DNA from: a virus | Direction: 5' to 3' (one strand) | Virus record (IMG/VR): IMGVR_UViG_3300033158_000003 | Coordinates: 1-44,437 of that record | DNA length: 44,437 nt | Shown: positions 15,359-22,204 of the stretch, in pieces | How positions within the stretch are numbered: the stretch's first letter is position 1 | Layout: the number at the start of each line of letters is the position of its first letter | Notes under the pieces: generated by a model | What the model was told of the DNA's origin: nothing | The model's input: only the letters and a program-made list of their open reading frames with translations | Database searches by the model: none | Made by a program: the position numbers and the translations under genes

Positions 15359-16452
15359 GGCACCTGGTCAATTTTCATTTTGCGTAGTTCAGCCAGCCTG
15401 TCAGTGCAGGACTCCCAGTCCGCAATCACCATGTCCAGATGCTGATCGGCGCAGTCGTCCAGGCTGGCGGCTTGTGCCGGCGCCAGCCGCAACGGTTTCA
15501 TCAACCCCAGTAGCTCAGCCTCGCTGAAGCCGGCCTTGACCAATAAAGTACGGATCTGACCGACTCGATTCAGAGGCTCTACAGCTTGCACAGGCTCGGG
15601 CGCTGGTGCGCTCTCTGGCGGCTTTGGCGGCACCAGAGGCTCCTGCCCTTCCTCGTCATCCAGACTGGCCGCCGCAGGGCGCCGTACAGCTCGAGAAGCG
15701 TTATCGGCTCCTAACACAGTCGCTCGGGCCGGCGCAGCTGCGTTAAAGCGCTCCTGCTCGGTAAGCGAGTCAGGATCATTGTCGCGCTCAAGAGCTTCAC
15801 GCGTCTCAGGCGAGAGCGGTAACCCCTTGGAGTGCCGCCTGAAGACGGTCTTTTTCGCCATTTCATTCCAGTCAGTCACCCACGGACCTTTGCTTGCTGC
15901 GCGGCTGCGCTTACGCACCGCTTCAATTTCCGCCACGCTCATCCAGTCGAACTCCTCGGCCCCGTCAGGGAACTTCACCCAGCTGTAGGCACCCAGGATC
16001 TTGCCTCGGTCTTCCAGGTTGGGTTTATGGTCCAGTAGACCGCGCGTGCCAAAGCGCAATTCAAACTCGTCCTTGGCGCCCACCACATCGCCGTGCATCG
16101 CACTCACATCATGATTGCGGCGCACCAGTTCCTTGATGCCCTTGTAATCGACAATGAGCGTGCATTCCTCGCCAAAGGGGATCAGGTGCGCACGCCTGCC
16201 ATCGGGTTCCAGCCCCATCGCCCCAAGGGAAAGCAGGCAGTTAAAAAAGCTTTCCTGGCTGCATTTGAGCAGGTCCGGATTTCTGTGTGTTGCCTGGAAC
16301 GCAATGCGCACGAAGCGCTCGGGGCTCATGGTGCGCGGTAGAAGCGCGCTCAGCTCGCGCTTGAACGTTTCGCCCTGGAGCCACTCCCGCAGTTCCCTCT
16401 TGGAGGAGGACTGCGGCTTGGTTATTTGTTTGGATTGTATCTGACTGGTCAT
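15355..16452 (-). CDS. recT: RecT-family single-strand annealing protein
   Basis: 365 residues. The conserved RecT core spans ~18-230: 'FKRELSALLPRTMSPERFVRIAFQAT', 'SFFNCLLSLGAMGLEPDGRRAHLIPFG', 'IVDYKGIKELVRR', 'PDGAEEFDWMSVAEIEAVRKRSRA', 'WNEMAKKTVFRRHSKGLPLSPE'. A variable linker follows and then a helical C-terminal segment. Anneals single strands in phage recombination, with the adjacent nuclease supplying the strand. Its first 212 bases overlap the upstream nuclease frame. Confidence 0.93.
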   Translation of the reverse strand: MTSQIQSKQITKPQSSSKRELREWLQGETFKRELSALLPRTMSPERFVRIAFQATHRNPDLLKCSQESFFNCLLSLGAMGLEPDGRRAHLIPFGEECTLIVDYKGIKELVRRNHDVSAMHGDVVGAKDEFELRFGTRGLLDHKPNLEDRGKILGAYSWVKFPDGAEEFDWMSVAEIEAVRKRSRAASKGPWVTDWNEMAKKTVFRRHSKGLPLSPETREALERDNDPDSLTEQERFNAAAPARATVLGADNASRAVRRPAAASLDDEEGQEPLVPPKPPESAPAPEPVQAVEPLNRVGQIRTLLVKAGFSEAELLGLMKPLRLAPAQAASLDDCADQHLDMVIADWESCTDRLAELRKMKIDQVP

Positions 16453-16873
16453 AGAGTGTTACACCGTAGGTTTGTAATGTGATGTTCAGAAGGGTAGTTA
16501 TGATCCGCTCTGCCTCCAGCGCACTGCCAACGACCCAGACGTAGTGGCCCAGGCTCGAGAGCAGCTCGATTGTCTTTTCCTGTTCTTCGCTGAATCTGCC
16601 GCTCGCCAGCTTGAATTCGAAAAGCGCCGTGCGGCCGCCCGCCAGCCACACGCTGAAGTCCGGATGCCCTGGCGCAATCGTGGAACGCTTGTCGCTACGC
16701 GGCCAGACGTAATGGAGCGCGCCGCGTTTCTCGAGTTTGCGCAAAATCGCGGCGAAGCTCTTCTGCTCGTCAAGTTCGCGCCTGGCAATGGCTCTCCGTT
16801 CGCGGGCCAGCACTTTGGCTTGCTCAGCCGGAGCCATGCGCGCGACGATATTCGGTTCGCGCCCCGTGATCAT
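16241..16873 (-). CDS. VRR-NUC nuclease with long overlap into recT
   Basis: 210 residues from ATG 16873, nine bases after the HTH gene; a GTG/ATG-type start at 16993 would overlap it. VRR-NUC core: GHPDFSVWLAGGRTALFEFK (D72, E86, K88), followed by 'SEEQEKTIELLSSLGHYVWVV', the usual resolvase-like helix and strand. The nuclease domain ends near residue 130. The last ~75 residues lie entirely over the start of recT and are low in family resemblance, so the overlap is either real or created by a lost stop or frameshift. Confidence 0.75.
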   Translation of the reverse strand: MITGREPNIVARMAPAEQAKVLARERRAIARRELDEQKSFAAILRKLEKRGALHYVWPRSDKRSTIAPGHPDFSVWLAGGRTALFEFKLASGRFSEEQEKTIELLSSLGHYVWVVGSALEAERIITTLLNITLQTYGVTLYDQSDTIQTNNQAAVLLQEGTAGVAPGRNVQARAERASTAHHEPRALRAHCVPGNTQKSGPAQMQPGKLF

Positions 16874-16884
16874 GGCAACGCGGG

Positions 16885-17079
16885 CTAAAACTTGCCGACA
16901 GTCTGCTGGCGTTCCCAGCGCTCGATATCGCTCAAGCGGAACCGCAACCGGTGCCTGAACTTGATGCACGGGATACGTCCGCTGCGCGCCCACCGGTAGA
17001 TCGTTTCCCGGTCGAGCCCGAGCATCTTTGCGACTTCATTAGCCGTTAGTCTCCTGTCTTGAACGATTGTATCTGGCAT
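16885..17079 (-). CDS. Excisionase/MerR-type HTH DNA-binding protein
   Basis: 64 residues from ATG 17079 (AAGGCGGA upstream; a GTG at 17112 is an alternative). Textbook winged helix of the excisionase family: 'RLTANEVAKMLGLDRETIYRWARSGRIPCIKFRHRLRFRLSDIERWE'. Could be the directionality factor for the integrase or a regulator of this operon. It sits ~2 kb from the integrase, on the opposite strand. Confidence 0.8.
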   Translation of the reverse strand: MPDTIVQDRRLTANEVAKMLGLDRETIYRWARSGRIPCIKFRHRLRFRLSDIERWERQQTVGKF

Positions 17080-17248
17080 GGGTCCGCCTTTTGTTGGGTG
17101 AATCAATAGCACGCTTTCAGGACGACTTTGGAACCGCAGGAAACACCAGATGCGTTCCAGACAGATTTGGATGCATTTCGGAACAGATTCGTAAACGTTT
17201 CAAAGATATTTCGCCTCAAACTTTTTTGTTGACAATGTTAGGCGTGGA
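17080..17248. other. Intergenic region upstream of the HTH gene
   Basis: 169 bp between the first gene of the leftward operon and the HTH gene. A weak leftward promoter is possible: TTGTCA, 18 bases, AAATAT (complement strand, about 17205-17234). AAACGTTT palindrome near 17194. No gene seen. Confidence 0.3.
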
Positions 17249-17518
17249 TTAGCCGTTCGTGTCGTTAAACACCCTCCCCAGGAGCTTCTTTTCCAGGTAA
17301 CGCAGAACTAGTTCTTTGTGGAGGTCGGCAGCCAGTCGCTGCGCCTCCAATAATACTGCGCGGGCCTGCAAGTCGTCTCGCAGATTGGACCGCAGCCGGT
17401 GGGTGCGATAGTTATAAAGCTGTTTTCCGCTTAAGAGCCGTTCCATGGCGAGCCTCTCAATTGCTGGATCGAACTCATGGAACAATCCATAACTGTTCTT
17501 GTTCTTCTTCTTAGACAT
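17249..17518 (-). CDS. Hypothetical first gene of the leftward early operon
   Basis: 89 residues from ATG 17518 (GGAAAGGGAAA upstream); the longer frame to 17599 enters the control region. Basic N-terminus (MSKKKNKNSYG), then helices 'RLAMERLLSGKQLYNYRTHRLRSNLRDDLQARAVLLEAQRLAADLHKELVLRYLEKKLL'. No family recognised. Being first behind an operator-bearing promoter suggests an early regulatory or host-takeover role (inference). Confidence 0.5.
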   Translation of the reverse strand: MSKKKNKNSYGLFHEFDPAIERLAMERLLSGKQLYNYRTHRLRSNLRDDLQARAVLLEAQRLAADLHKELVLRYLEKKLLGRVFNDTNG

Positions 17519-17541
17519 CCGAAATTTCCCTTTCCTAGGGT

Positions 17542-17564
17542 TGAAGGATGATTTGAAATCTCCC
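17542..17564. repeat. 23-bp repeat, copy 2
   Basis: TGAAGGATGATTTGAAATCTCCC split: matches the complement of 11486-11508 at 22/23. Lies in the 5' leader of the 89-residue gene. Confidence 0.6.
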
Positions 17565-17583
17565 ACACATAAAGTGAATTCAG

Positions 17584-17743
17584 ATTTTAGACGATGCAAT
17601 TTGCATAGTTACGCTAAACTAATCCTGAATACGCTTGCGCTAGACAGACTGGCACAGCATTGCAATTTGCAAAAGTTACAACTTGACTTAGAACCCTTTG
17701 TTTATCACTTGACAATCATAGAGACATGCTCTATCTTGATTGC
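17584..17743. promoter_or_regulatory. Divergent early control region with paired operators
   Basis: Two copies of TGCAATTTGCA: the first inside the perfect palindrome ATGCAA-T-TTGCAT at 17594-17606, the second at 17661-17671. Each is followed by a related AGTTAC word. Rightward promoter: TTGACA 17709-17714, 17-base spacer, TATCTT 17732-17737; the expected start is at the ATG 17744, i.e. leaderless. Leftward: TAAAAT (17584-17589, complement) lies just downstream of operator 1. The layout resembles a switch region between the two operons; the cognate repressor is not identified. Confidence 0.6.
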
Positions 17744-17932
17744 ATGAACAAAAAACACTTCTTCGAACTGGTTCCCGGAAAAAACGGAATGCACGTCCTG
17801 ACAGACTTTGGCCGGCCGATTCTCGAAACCCGTGACAAGCGCCACGCCGAGCTGATGCTGGAAGACTATCAGTGCGGATACTCGCAAAGCTTAGAACGCC
17901 AGATGCAGAGCTGGGAAGACGCGGGCGAATAA
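17744..17932 (+). CDS. Small protein from a leaderless transcript
   Basis: 62 residues (MNKKHFFELVPGKNGMHVLTD...), with beta-like first half and helical second half ('HAELMLEDYQCGYSQSLERQMQSW'). The ATG at 17744 coincides with the predicted transcription start of the TTGACA/TATCTT promoter; an in-frame ATG at 17726 would lie inside the promoter. Unknown function. As first gene of the rightward lysogeny segment under the operator pair it is a candidate regulator. Confidence 0.5.
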   Translation: MNKKHFFELVPGKNGMHVLTDFGRPILETRDKRHAELMLEDYQCGYSQSLERQMQSWEDAGE

Positions 17933-17942
17933 CTAACCGACC

Positions 17943-17965
17943 GGCGAGGGTTCGACCCCCTCGCC
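17943..17965 (+). other. tRNA T-arm-like hairpin
   Basis: Perfect 8-bp stem GGCGAGGG / CCCTCGCC around TTCGACC. It obeys the T-arm consensus (G53, TTCGA, C61) but no complete tRNA surrounds it and no U-run follows. Could be a remnant of an attachment site shared with a host tRNA 3' end, or a terminator-like stem. Confidence 0.4.
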
Positions 17966-17983
17966 ACTTGAGAGCTTGCATCC

Positions 17984-18202
17984 ATGACCAAACGCAAAGA
18001 TCCGGACCGCAATCAGCGCGGCGGCAGACGACCCAATGCAGGCCGCAAGCCGTCTGTTCCGGGCGGACGCGCGCAACTGACGATCAATCTGGCCCGCAGA
18101 ACGATCGAGGCACTGGGTATTTATCCGGCGAGGGTCGCGGAGGAAATCGTTGAGAGGTTTGTTGCCGACGGCGGACGCAAACATGGAATTGAACCTGACT
18201 AA
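17984..18202 (+). CDS. Small basic putative DNA-binding protein
   Basis: 72 residues. Basic N-terminus 'NQRGGRRPNAGRKPSVPGG' followed by 'AQLTINLARRTIEALGIYPARVAEEIVERFV', a beta strand then two helices, as in ribbon-helix-helix proteins with an AT-hook-like arm. Probably a regulator (inference). Overlaps the next gene by 20 bases. Confidence 0.5.
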   Translation: MTKRKDPDRNQRGGRRPNAGRKPSVPGGRAQLTINLARRTIEALGIYPARVAEEIVERFVADGGRKHGIEPD

Positions 18203-18566
18203 CCTCAAAGACCTCGCCTACATCTGCGAGATCGCGCTTATTTACTACGAACGCAGCTACGGGCTCCCGAAAGAGGACGCCTGGCGCGAGCGCATCACCA
18301 GGTACAGGACTTTGATCCAGGCTGAAATTGATCGGCTTGAGACATCGCCTGGTGAACAGCCGCTCCAAATCGATCCCGAACGCGTCAGTTGCGAAACCGG
18401 CATTTACGTCCGCGCCGTTTATCCGGCGGACGGCAAAATTCACTCGGTCGATATCTCGGAACTGACCAAAGAATCGCTCTTTGCGTGGCTGCGTTCCGGC
18501 GGCGGAAACAACCCATGGGCCGAAAAGCTCGTGGCACTTCTGCTAGGCTACGAGGTCGATGATTGA
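18183..18566 (+). CDS. Hypothetical protein
   Basis: 127 residues from ATG 18183 (GGCGGA upstream). N-terminal helices ('LTNLKDLAYICEIALIYYERSYG'), then a beta-rich centre and 'SVDISELTKESLFAWLRSGGGNNPWAEKLVALLLGYE'. No family recognised. Ends two bases before the stop of the convergent small gene. Confidence 0.5.
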   Translation: MELNLTNLKDLAYICEIALIYYERSYGLPKEDAWRERITRYRTLIQAEIDRLETSPGEQPLQIDPERVSCETGIYVRAVYPADGKIHSVDISELTKESLFAWLRSGGGNNPWAEKLVALLLGYEVDD

Positions 18567-18568
18567 AT

Positions 18569-18784
18569 CTACTTACTTTCGATAGCTGCAATCTGGTCTG
18601 GTTCGAGGACGAACAACCTGCCGGTGTGAGAGTCAAAAAGAACGATTCGCACGGGCGGTTTGCGCTCATAAATCAGCACGTCGGCTTCGCGATCAATGTC
18701 GATCCATGTACCGCCGACAGTCTCGACGGCGAACGGGCGGAAAGGGATCTGTCGAAGCCGCTCATTGACGATTTGGGCATTCAT
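18569..18784 (-). CDS. 'PFRPF' family small protein, copy 1
   Basis: 71 residues from ATG 18784. 'RLRQIPFRPFAVETVGGTWIDIDREADVLI...VLFDSHTGRLFVLEPDQIAAIE' is a small beta-rich family I recall from Verrucomicrobiota and Planctomycetota genomes, and resembles 27119-27328 in this genome. Function unknown. The overlapping rightward frame at 18563-18850 is judged a shadow. Confidence 0.6.
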   Translation of the reverse strand: MNAQIVNERLRQIPFRPFAVETVGGTWIDIDREADVLIYERKPPVRIVLFDSHTGRLFVLEPDQIAAIESK

Positions 18785-19113
18785 TCGAATGTCTGTACCA
18801 CTGCCGTCGCTCGCACGCAATTCCGATGCGTGTCCATGCTGGTAGCATAAAGTCGTGCCAGAGCAGAACGCCACAAATACGCCACAGTTTTTTGGCTCCC
18901 TCGAGAAACGGTAGCTCCCAGATCTTCCCTTACCACCGGCCTACAACACCGGCCCTAAGTCGCCTAAAGCCTTGATGTTACGCAACTTAAAGTTCCTGTT
19001 CCACATGGAACATTCACCATTTAAATAATACAAAAAACGACTAAAAACGACACATTACGCTTGATTTTGTGCCACATTTGGCGTAGCGGATTTTGTCTAA
19101 TACTTATTCAAAC
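18785..19113. other. Non-coding region upstream of the integrase, with parS-like palindrome
   Basis: 329 bp without a gene. Contains ACGCCACAA and ACGCCACAG spaced 11 bp (18868-18887), a 16-bp inverted repeat TGTTCCACATGGAACA at 18997-19012, a repeated AAAAACGAC (~19032-19050), and TGTGCCACAT at 19068-19077. TAATACT at ~19098 could be the integrase -10. The arm-like repeats could be integrase or regulator sites; a phage attachment site may be here. Confidence 0.5.
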
Positions 19114-20280
19114 ATGACCGGCAAATTCACTGTTAACCAACTCTCCGCTCCACACGGCAAGTGTCACTGGCGCGTCGAAGGCAAAATCCATGGCAAACGT
19201 ATCCGCGCTTTCTACCCCACCAAGCTCGAGGCCGAAGAGGCCGCGCGCAGACAGAACATCGAACTGGCTGACCACGGGGCTAAATCTGCCGCCTTTCCAG
19301 AGTGGCTGCGCTCTGAAGCATTGTATTGCCACCAGCTACTCGAGCGGATCGGCGCAAACCTCACTCAAGCGACTGATTTCTACCTCAAACACCACGACCG
19401 GCGCGCAAATTCGCTTACCGTCAACGAGGCATTCAAGGCTTTCCAGACTCACACCGAGCGCAGAGTGGCAAACGACCTTATCACCAAAGGTCACGCGGGA
19501 ACCTCAAACAAATCCATTCGCAAGTTCGCCGCCGAGTTCGGTGAGCGCTTCATTTGCGATATCACCACGCTCCAAATCCAGGACTGGCTCGATCTGTTGC
19601 CATTGGCCGCCCCCACAAAGAGAACCTTGCGGCGCAACATCGGGGCTCTGTTCATTTACGCGCGCAAACGCACCTGGATTAAAGAGAATCCGGTCAAGGA
19701 AGTCGAAGCAGCCCTGGATCGCCACTCAAAAACGAAACAGCCAGAGATTGTCTCGGTGTCTGAAGCGGCAAAACTGCTTGAAACCGCCGAGGACAGGCTG
19801 GTGCCGGTAATCGCACTTGGCCTCTTTGCCGGTATCCGGCCGGCTGAGGTCCGGCGCCTCTCCTGGCAAAATATCCTGTGGCACAAACGCCAGATCGATG
19901 TTCCGGCTAAAATAGCCAAGACCGCACAGGCGCGCTGGGTCGACATGACCGACAACCTGATCGAATGGCTTAGTCCTTATCGCAAAAGCCTTGGACCCAT
20001 TATCGACTTGAGCGAAAGTCATGCCACCCGGGCGATAGCTAAAGCAGGAAAAGACGCCGGAATCGCAAAATGGCCCAAGGACGGATTGCGGCACTCCTTC
20101 GGCTCTTATCACCTGGCCGCACACGATAACGCGGCACTCACTGCCCGCCAGATGGGGCATGTATCCACCGACATGGTCTACGCCCATTACAATAACCGGC
20201 GCACCAGGGAAGAGGGAATCGCCTTCTTCAACATCCGCCCCGCCGGCGCCGCAGCCCAGAACATCGTTGCCATCGCATAG
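19114..20280 (+). CDS. int: Tyrosine recombinase / integrase
   Basis: 388 residues from ATG 19114 (TTG 19093 alternative). N-terminal arm-binding region (KIHGKRIRAFYPTKLEAEEAARRQ), core-binding helices, then the catalytic domain: GLFAGIRPAEVRRLSW (Arg I), 'AKIAKTAQARWVDM' (Lys), KDGLRHSFGSY (Arg II, with Asp where many enzymes have His), QMGH and the nucleophile in 'DMVYAHY'. Integrates or excises the phage, or resolves multimers. The box II Asp variant is common in Verrucomicrobiota recombinases as I recall them. Confidence 0.92.
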   Translation: MTGKFTVNQLSAPHGKCHWRVEGKIHGKRIRAFYPTKLEAEEAARRQNIELADHGAKSAAFPEWLRSEALYCHQLLERIGANLTQATDFYLKHHDRRANSLTVNEAFKAFQTHTERRVANDLITKGHAGTSNKSIRKFAAEFGERFICDITTLQIQDWLDLLPLAAPTKRTLRRNIGALFIYARKRTWIKENPVKEVEAALDRHSKTKQPEIVSVSEAAKLLETAEDRLVPVIALGLFAGIRPAEVRRLSWQNILWHKRQIDVPAKIAKTAQARWVDMTDNLIEWLSPYRKSLGPIIDLSESHATRAIAKAGKDAGIAKWPKDGLRHSFGSYHLAAHDNAALTARQMGHVSTDMVYAHYNNRRTREEGIAFFNIRPAGAAAQNIVAIA

Positions 20281-20448
20281 CCTTGGGCGCTATAATCGAT
20301 TGGCAGCAGCGCTCAATCGGTCAATCGACTGCCCTCTGGCCCCTGATTCGCCTCTCGGGTTCCACGAGGGCAGTTTGATTTTGTCAATAAATGCATTGCC
20401 AACGCACTTCGCTCAGGCTTACCGTCCCCCACGAGTGGGCAGAGGCGA
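20267..20448 (+). promoter_or_regulatory. Sigma-70-like promoter and structured 5' leader
   Basis: TTGCCA (20267-20272), 18-base spacer, TATAAT (20291-20296), so transcription starts near 20303, leaving ~146 bases before ATG 20449. The leader has an 8-bp inverted repeat CTGCCCTC (20329-20336) / GAGGGCAG (20366-20373). In its loop, ATTCGCCTCT (20346-20355) is fully complementary to AGAGGCGAAT (20441-20450), which is the Shine-Dalgarno plus the first two bases of the start codon. The pairing suggests translational control. Not a riboswitch class I recognise. Confidence 0.55.
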
Positions 20449-20769
20449 ATGAAAGCGATTCTGATTGACCCGTGGAACAAGGCGCTGGAAACCATTGATA
20501 TCAATGACGTCGATCTGCCGGCACTGCTGGAGCTGCACCGGCTGGTGGGCGAAGACGCGTTAGCCTTTGCTTACCCCTGTCCGGGCGTGTCGATTGCCGT
20601 AGGCGATCACAGTGCGCTCCACGAGCCTCCTCTGCCAGCTTTCACGCTCGATGGACTCAATGGTGCCCTCTACGGGCGCGCCGTGGTTCTGGGCCATTCT
20701 CGCGACGGCAAAAGCCGGGATCTCAAGCTCTCCATCGGAGCGCTATCAAAAATCATCGAGTGGATATGA
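20449..20769 (+). CDS. DUF3846-like protein
   Basis: 106 residues. 'MKAILIDPWNKALETIDI' followed by a long middle and 'LYGRAVVLGHSRDGKSRDLKLSI' matches the layout of DUF3846 (MKAILIDP at the start, GRgLVLG near the end). Biochemical role unknown. Stop overlaps the lipoprotein ATG. Confidence 0.6.
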   Translation: MKAILIDPWNKALETIDINDVDLPALLELHRLVGEDALAFAYPCPGVSIAVGDHSALHEPPLPAFTLDGLNGALYGRAVVLGHSRDGKSRDLKLSIGALSKIIEWI

Positions 20770-21083
20770 AAACGCTCAGTATCCTCTTTCTAGCTTTGCT
20801 CGTTCAATCCTGCACCTGGGGCTACAAGCAAGCTACCACCAGCCAGACTTATTCAGCTGTGCCGGTTGACCATGTGGAAATTCTGTCGTTTCCACCCAGC
20901 CGGCCATTTAAACAGATTGGCATCGTGTCGGCGGTTGGGTATCTGTCGAGCTCTGAGACCTACCGCAAATTGCGTAAAGCTGCGGCTGATCTGGGAGCTG
21001 ACGCAGTCATCATAACTCACTCGACTCCTGTTAATATTGCGACCTATCCTTCGGTTGAAGGTGCAGCCATCAAGTACCTATGA
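20766..21083 (+). CDS. Lipoprotein
   Basis: 105 residues. N-terminal lipoprotein signal 'MKTLSILFLALLVQSC' with lipobox VQSC (Cys16). The mature part 'VEILSFPPSRPFKQIGIVSAVGYLSSSETYRKLRKAAADLGADAVII' resembles small outer-membrane lipoproteins in which 'lrkkAaelGADAVI' is conserved. A lipoprotein in a lysogeny segment may modify the host surface, for example in superinfection exclusion (inference). Overlaps both neighbours by ATGA. Confidence 0.7.
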   Translation: MKTLSILFLALLVQSCTWGYKQATTSQTYSAVPVDHVEILSFPPSRPFKQIGIVSAVGYLSSSETYRKLRKAAADLGADAVIITHSTPVNIATYPSVEGAAIKYL

Positions 21084-21595
21084 AAACAATCGAGTATCGG
21101 GACATTGTCGACAGGGACGATTGGGACAGTGGCCCTTGGGACAATGAACCCGACAAAGTCCAGTGGCAGGATCCTGAGACCGGCATGCCCTGCCTGGCAG
21201 TAAGAAATCGTTTTACCGGCAACTGGTGCGGCTATGTCGGAGTGGCTCCAAGTCATCCGTGGTTCGGTCTGGACTACGATGACCAGAAGATTGTCGAGGT
21301 CTCAGTCCACGGTGGATTGACCTTCGCCGGACTCTGCGCCGAGGACGATAAGGAGCACGGCATATGCCACAAGCCTGAACCGGGCGAACCGACCCACGTC
21401 TGGTGGTTTGGCTTCGATTGTGCCCACGCTTTTGATCTAGCTCCAGGAATGGTCGCATCGCTTAAAAAATACAAAGAGGCTGAGGAACAGGAACGTATCC
21501 TGGCGCACTTCCGCAGCGACAGCTACCGCGATCTTGCCTACGTCAAGCAGGAGTGCGCCCAGCTGGCTAAACAACTCCGTGAGCAAGAAATCTAA
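21080..21595 (+). CDS. Conserved phage protein
   Basis: 171 residues. 'GPWDNEPDKVQWQDPETGMPCLAVRNRFTGNWCGYVGVAP', 'VHGGLTFAGLC', 'VWWFGFDCAHAFDLAPG' (seen in parts) belong to a family common in phages and prophages; several C and H residues could bind metal. C-terminal ~45 residues form a coiled coil. Function unknown. Confidence 0.7.
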   Translation: MKTIEYRDIVDRDDWDSGPWDNEPDKVQWQDPETGMPCLAVRNRFTGNWCGYVGVAPSHPWFGLDYDDQKIVEVSVHGGLTFAGLCAEDDKEHGICHKPEPGEPTHVWWFGFDCAHAFDLAPGMVASLKKYKEAEEQERILAHFRSDSYRDLAYVKQECAQLAKQLREQEI

Positions 21596-22109
21596 GTTCC
21601 CAGGTAACAGGGGCGCGATTCTCGTGGAAGGTCAGCAGCAAGCGTCCTTCTGGATCCGCGCTTTTCAGCTCGGAGAACAGATCGATCGTGTCCGCGCCAA
21701 AGTCGCAGAAAGGCCCGAGCGCAAAGTAGCCTCTGCACCGATTATCGGCCACTACATAGTCGACGAGAATCTAGAGTTTTATTATGTGCTTTCCTTCGAT
21801 GTGGATTCTCTCGGAGCGCGCGACATGCTGGGCAAAATCTTTTATTGCTCACCGGAGCATCGAGACCAGGCAATTAAACTCAGAAACGAAATCGGTGTGG
21901 AACGAATGAACGACGTTTTGAATTGTGCGAAATGCGGTTCAGACAACATACGGGTTTACCAGAGTTGCCCGCCTGCGGCGCTAAGTCAGGACTTGCAGGA
22001 CTTCAATTTTTTTTGGGGTGTCGAATGCAATGACTGTCATCACCACAACGCGCATTTCTGGTCGAAATTAGCCGATGCGATTCGGGAATGGAACGAGAGA
22101 AAATCTTGA
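21579..22109 (+). CDS. Protein with C-terminal Lar-like zinc domain
   Basis: 176 residues from GTG 21579, overlapping the previous stop; GTG 21624 is an alternative. The N-terminal ~105 residues have no recognised domain ('GHYIVDENLEFYYVLSFDVDS'). The C-terminal ~65 have CAKCGSDN...CNDCHHHN and end 'LADAIREWNERK', the layout of Lar restriction-alleviation proteins (two C-x2-C, then an AI..WN.R motif). Could protect phage DNA or modulate restriction, interesting beside a broken methyltransferase. The domain call is by pattern only. Confidence 0.55.
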   Translation: MSKKSKFPGNRGAILVEGQQQASFWIRAFQLGEQIDRVRAKVAERPERKVASAPIIGHYIVDENLEFYYVLSFDVDSLGARDMLGKIFYCSPEHRDQAIKLRNEIGVERMNDVLNCAKCGSDNIRVYQSCPPAALSQDLQDFNFFWGVECNDCHHHNAHFWSKLADAIREWNERKS

Positions 22110-22204
22110 ATTCGAGATTGGAAGAAGCGCTGAAAGAAAAAGACGCCGAGATCAAGCGGCTTAGGACTGCTTTGCGGCATTTGGAAGCTTTGACGCAATC
22201 ATGA
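22088..22204 (+). CDS. 38-residue coiled-coil protein
   Basis: Begins MEREKILNSRLEEALKEKDA and is entirely one charged helix. It overlaps the Lar-like gene's end by 22 bases and the next ATG by ATGA. Called from coupling on both sides. Confidence 0.4.
   Translation: MEREKILNSRLEEALKEKDAEIKRLRTALRHLEALTQS

Noticed and set aside
17943-17965. Complete tRNA gene
   Set aside because: Only the T-arm is present; no anticodon or D-arm can be placed in the 51 bp between flanking genes.
18563-18850. Rightward 95-residue frame
   Set aside because: Overlaps completely the better-supported leftward 'PFRPF' gene and shows no family pattern.
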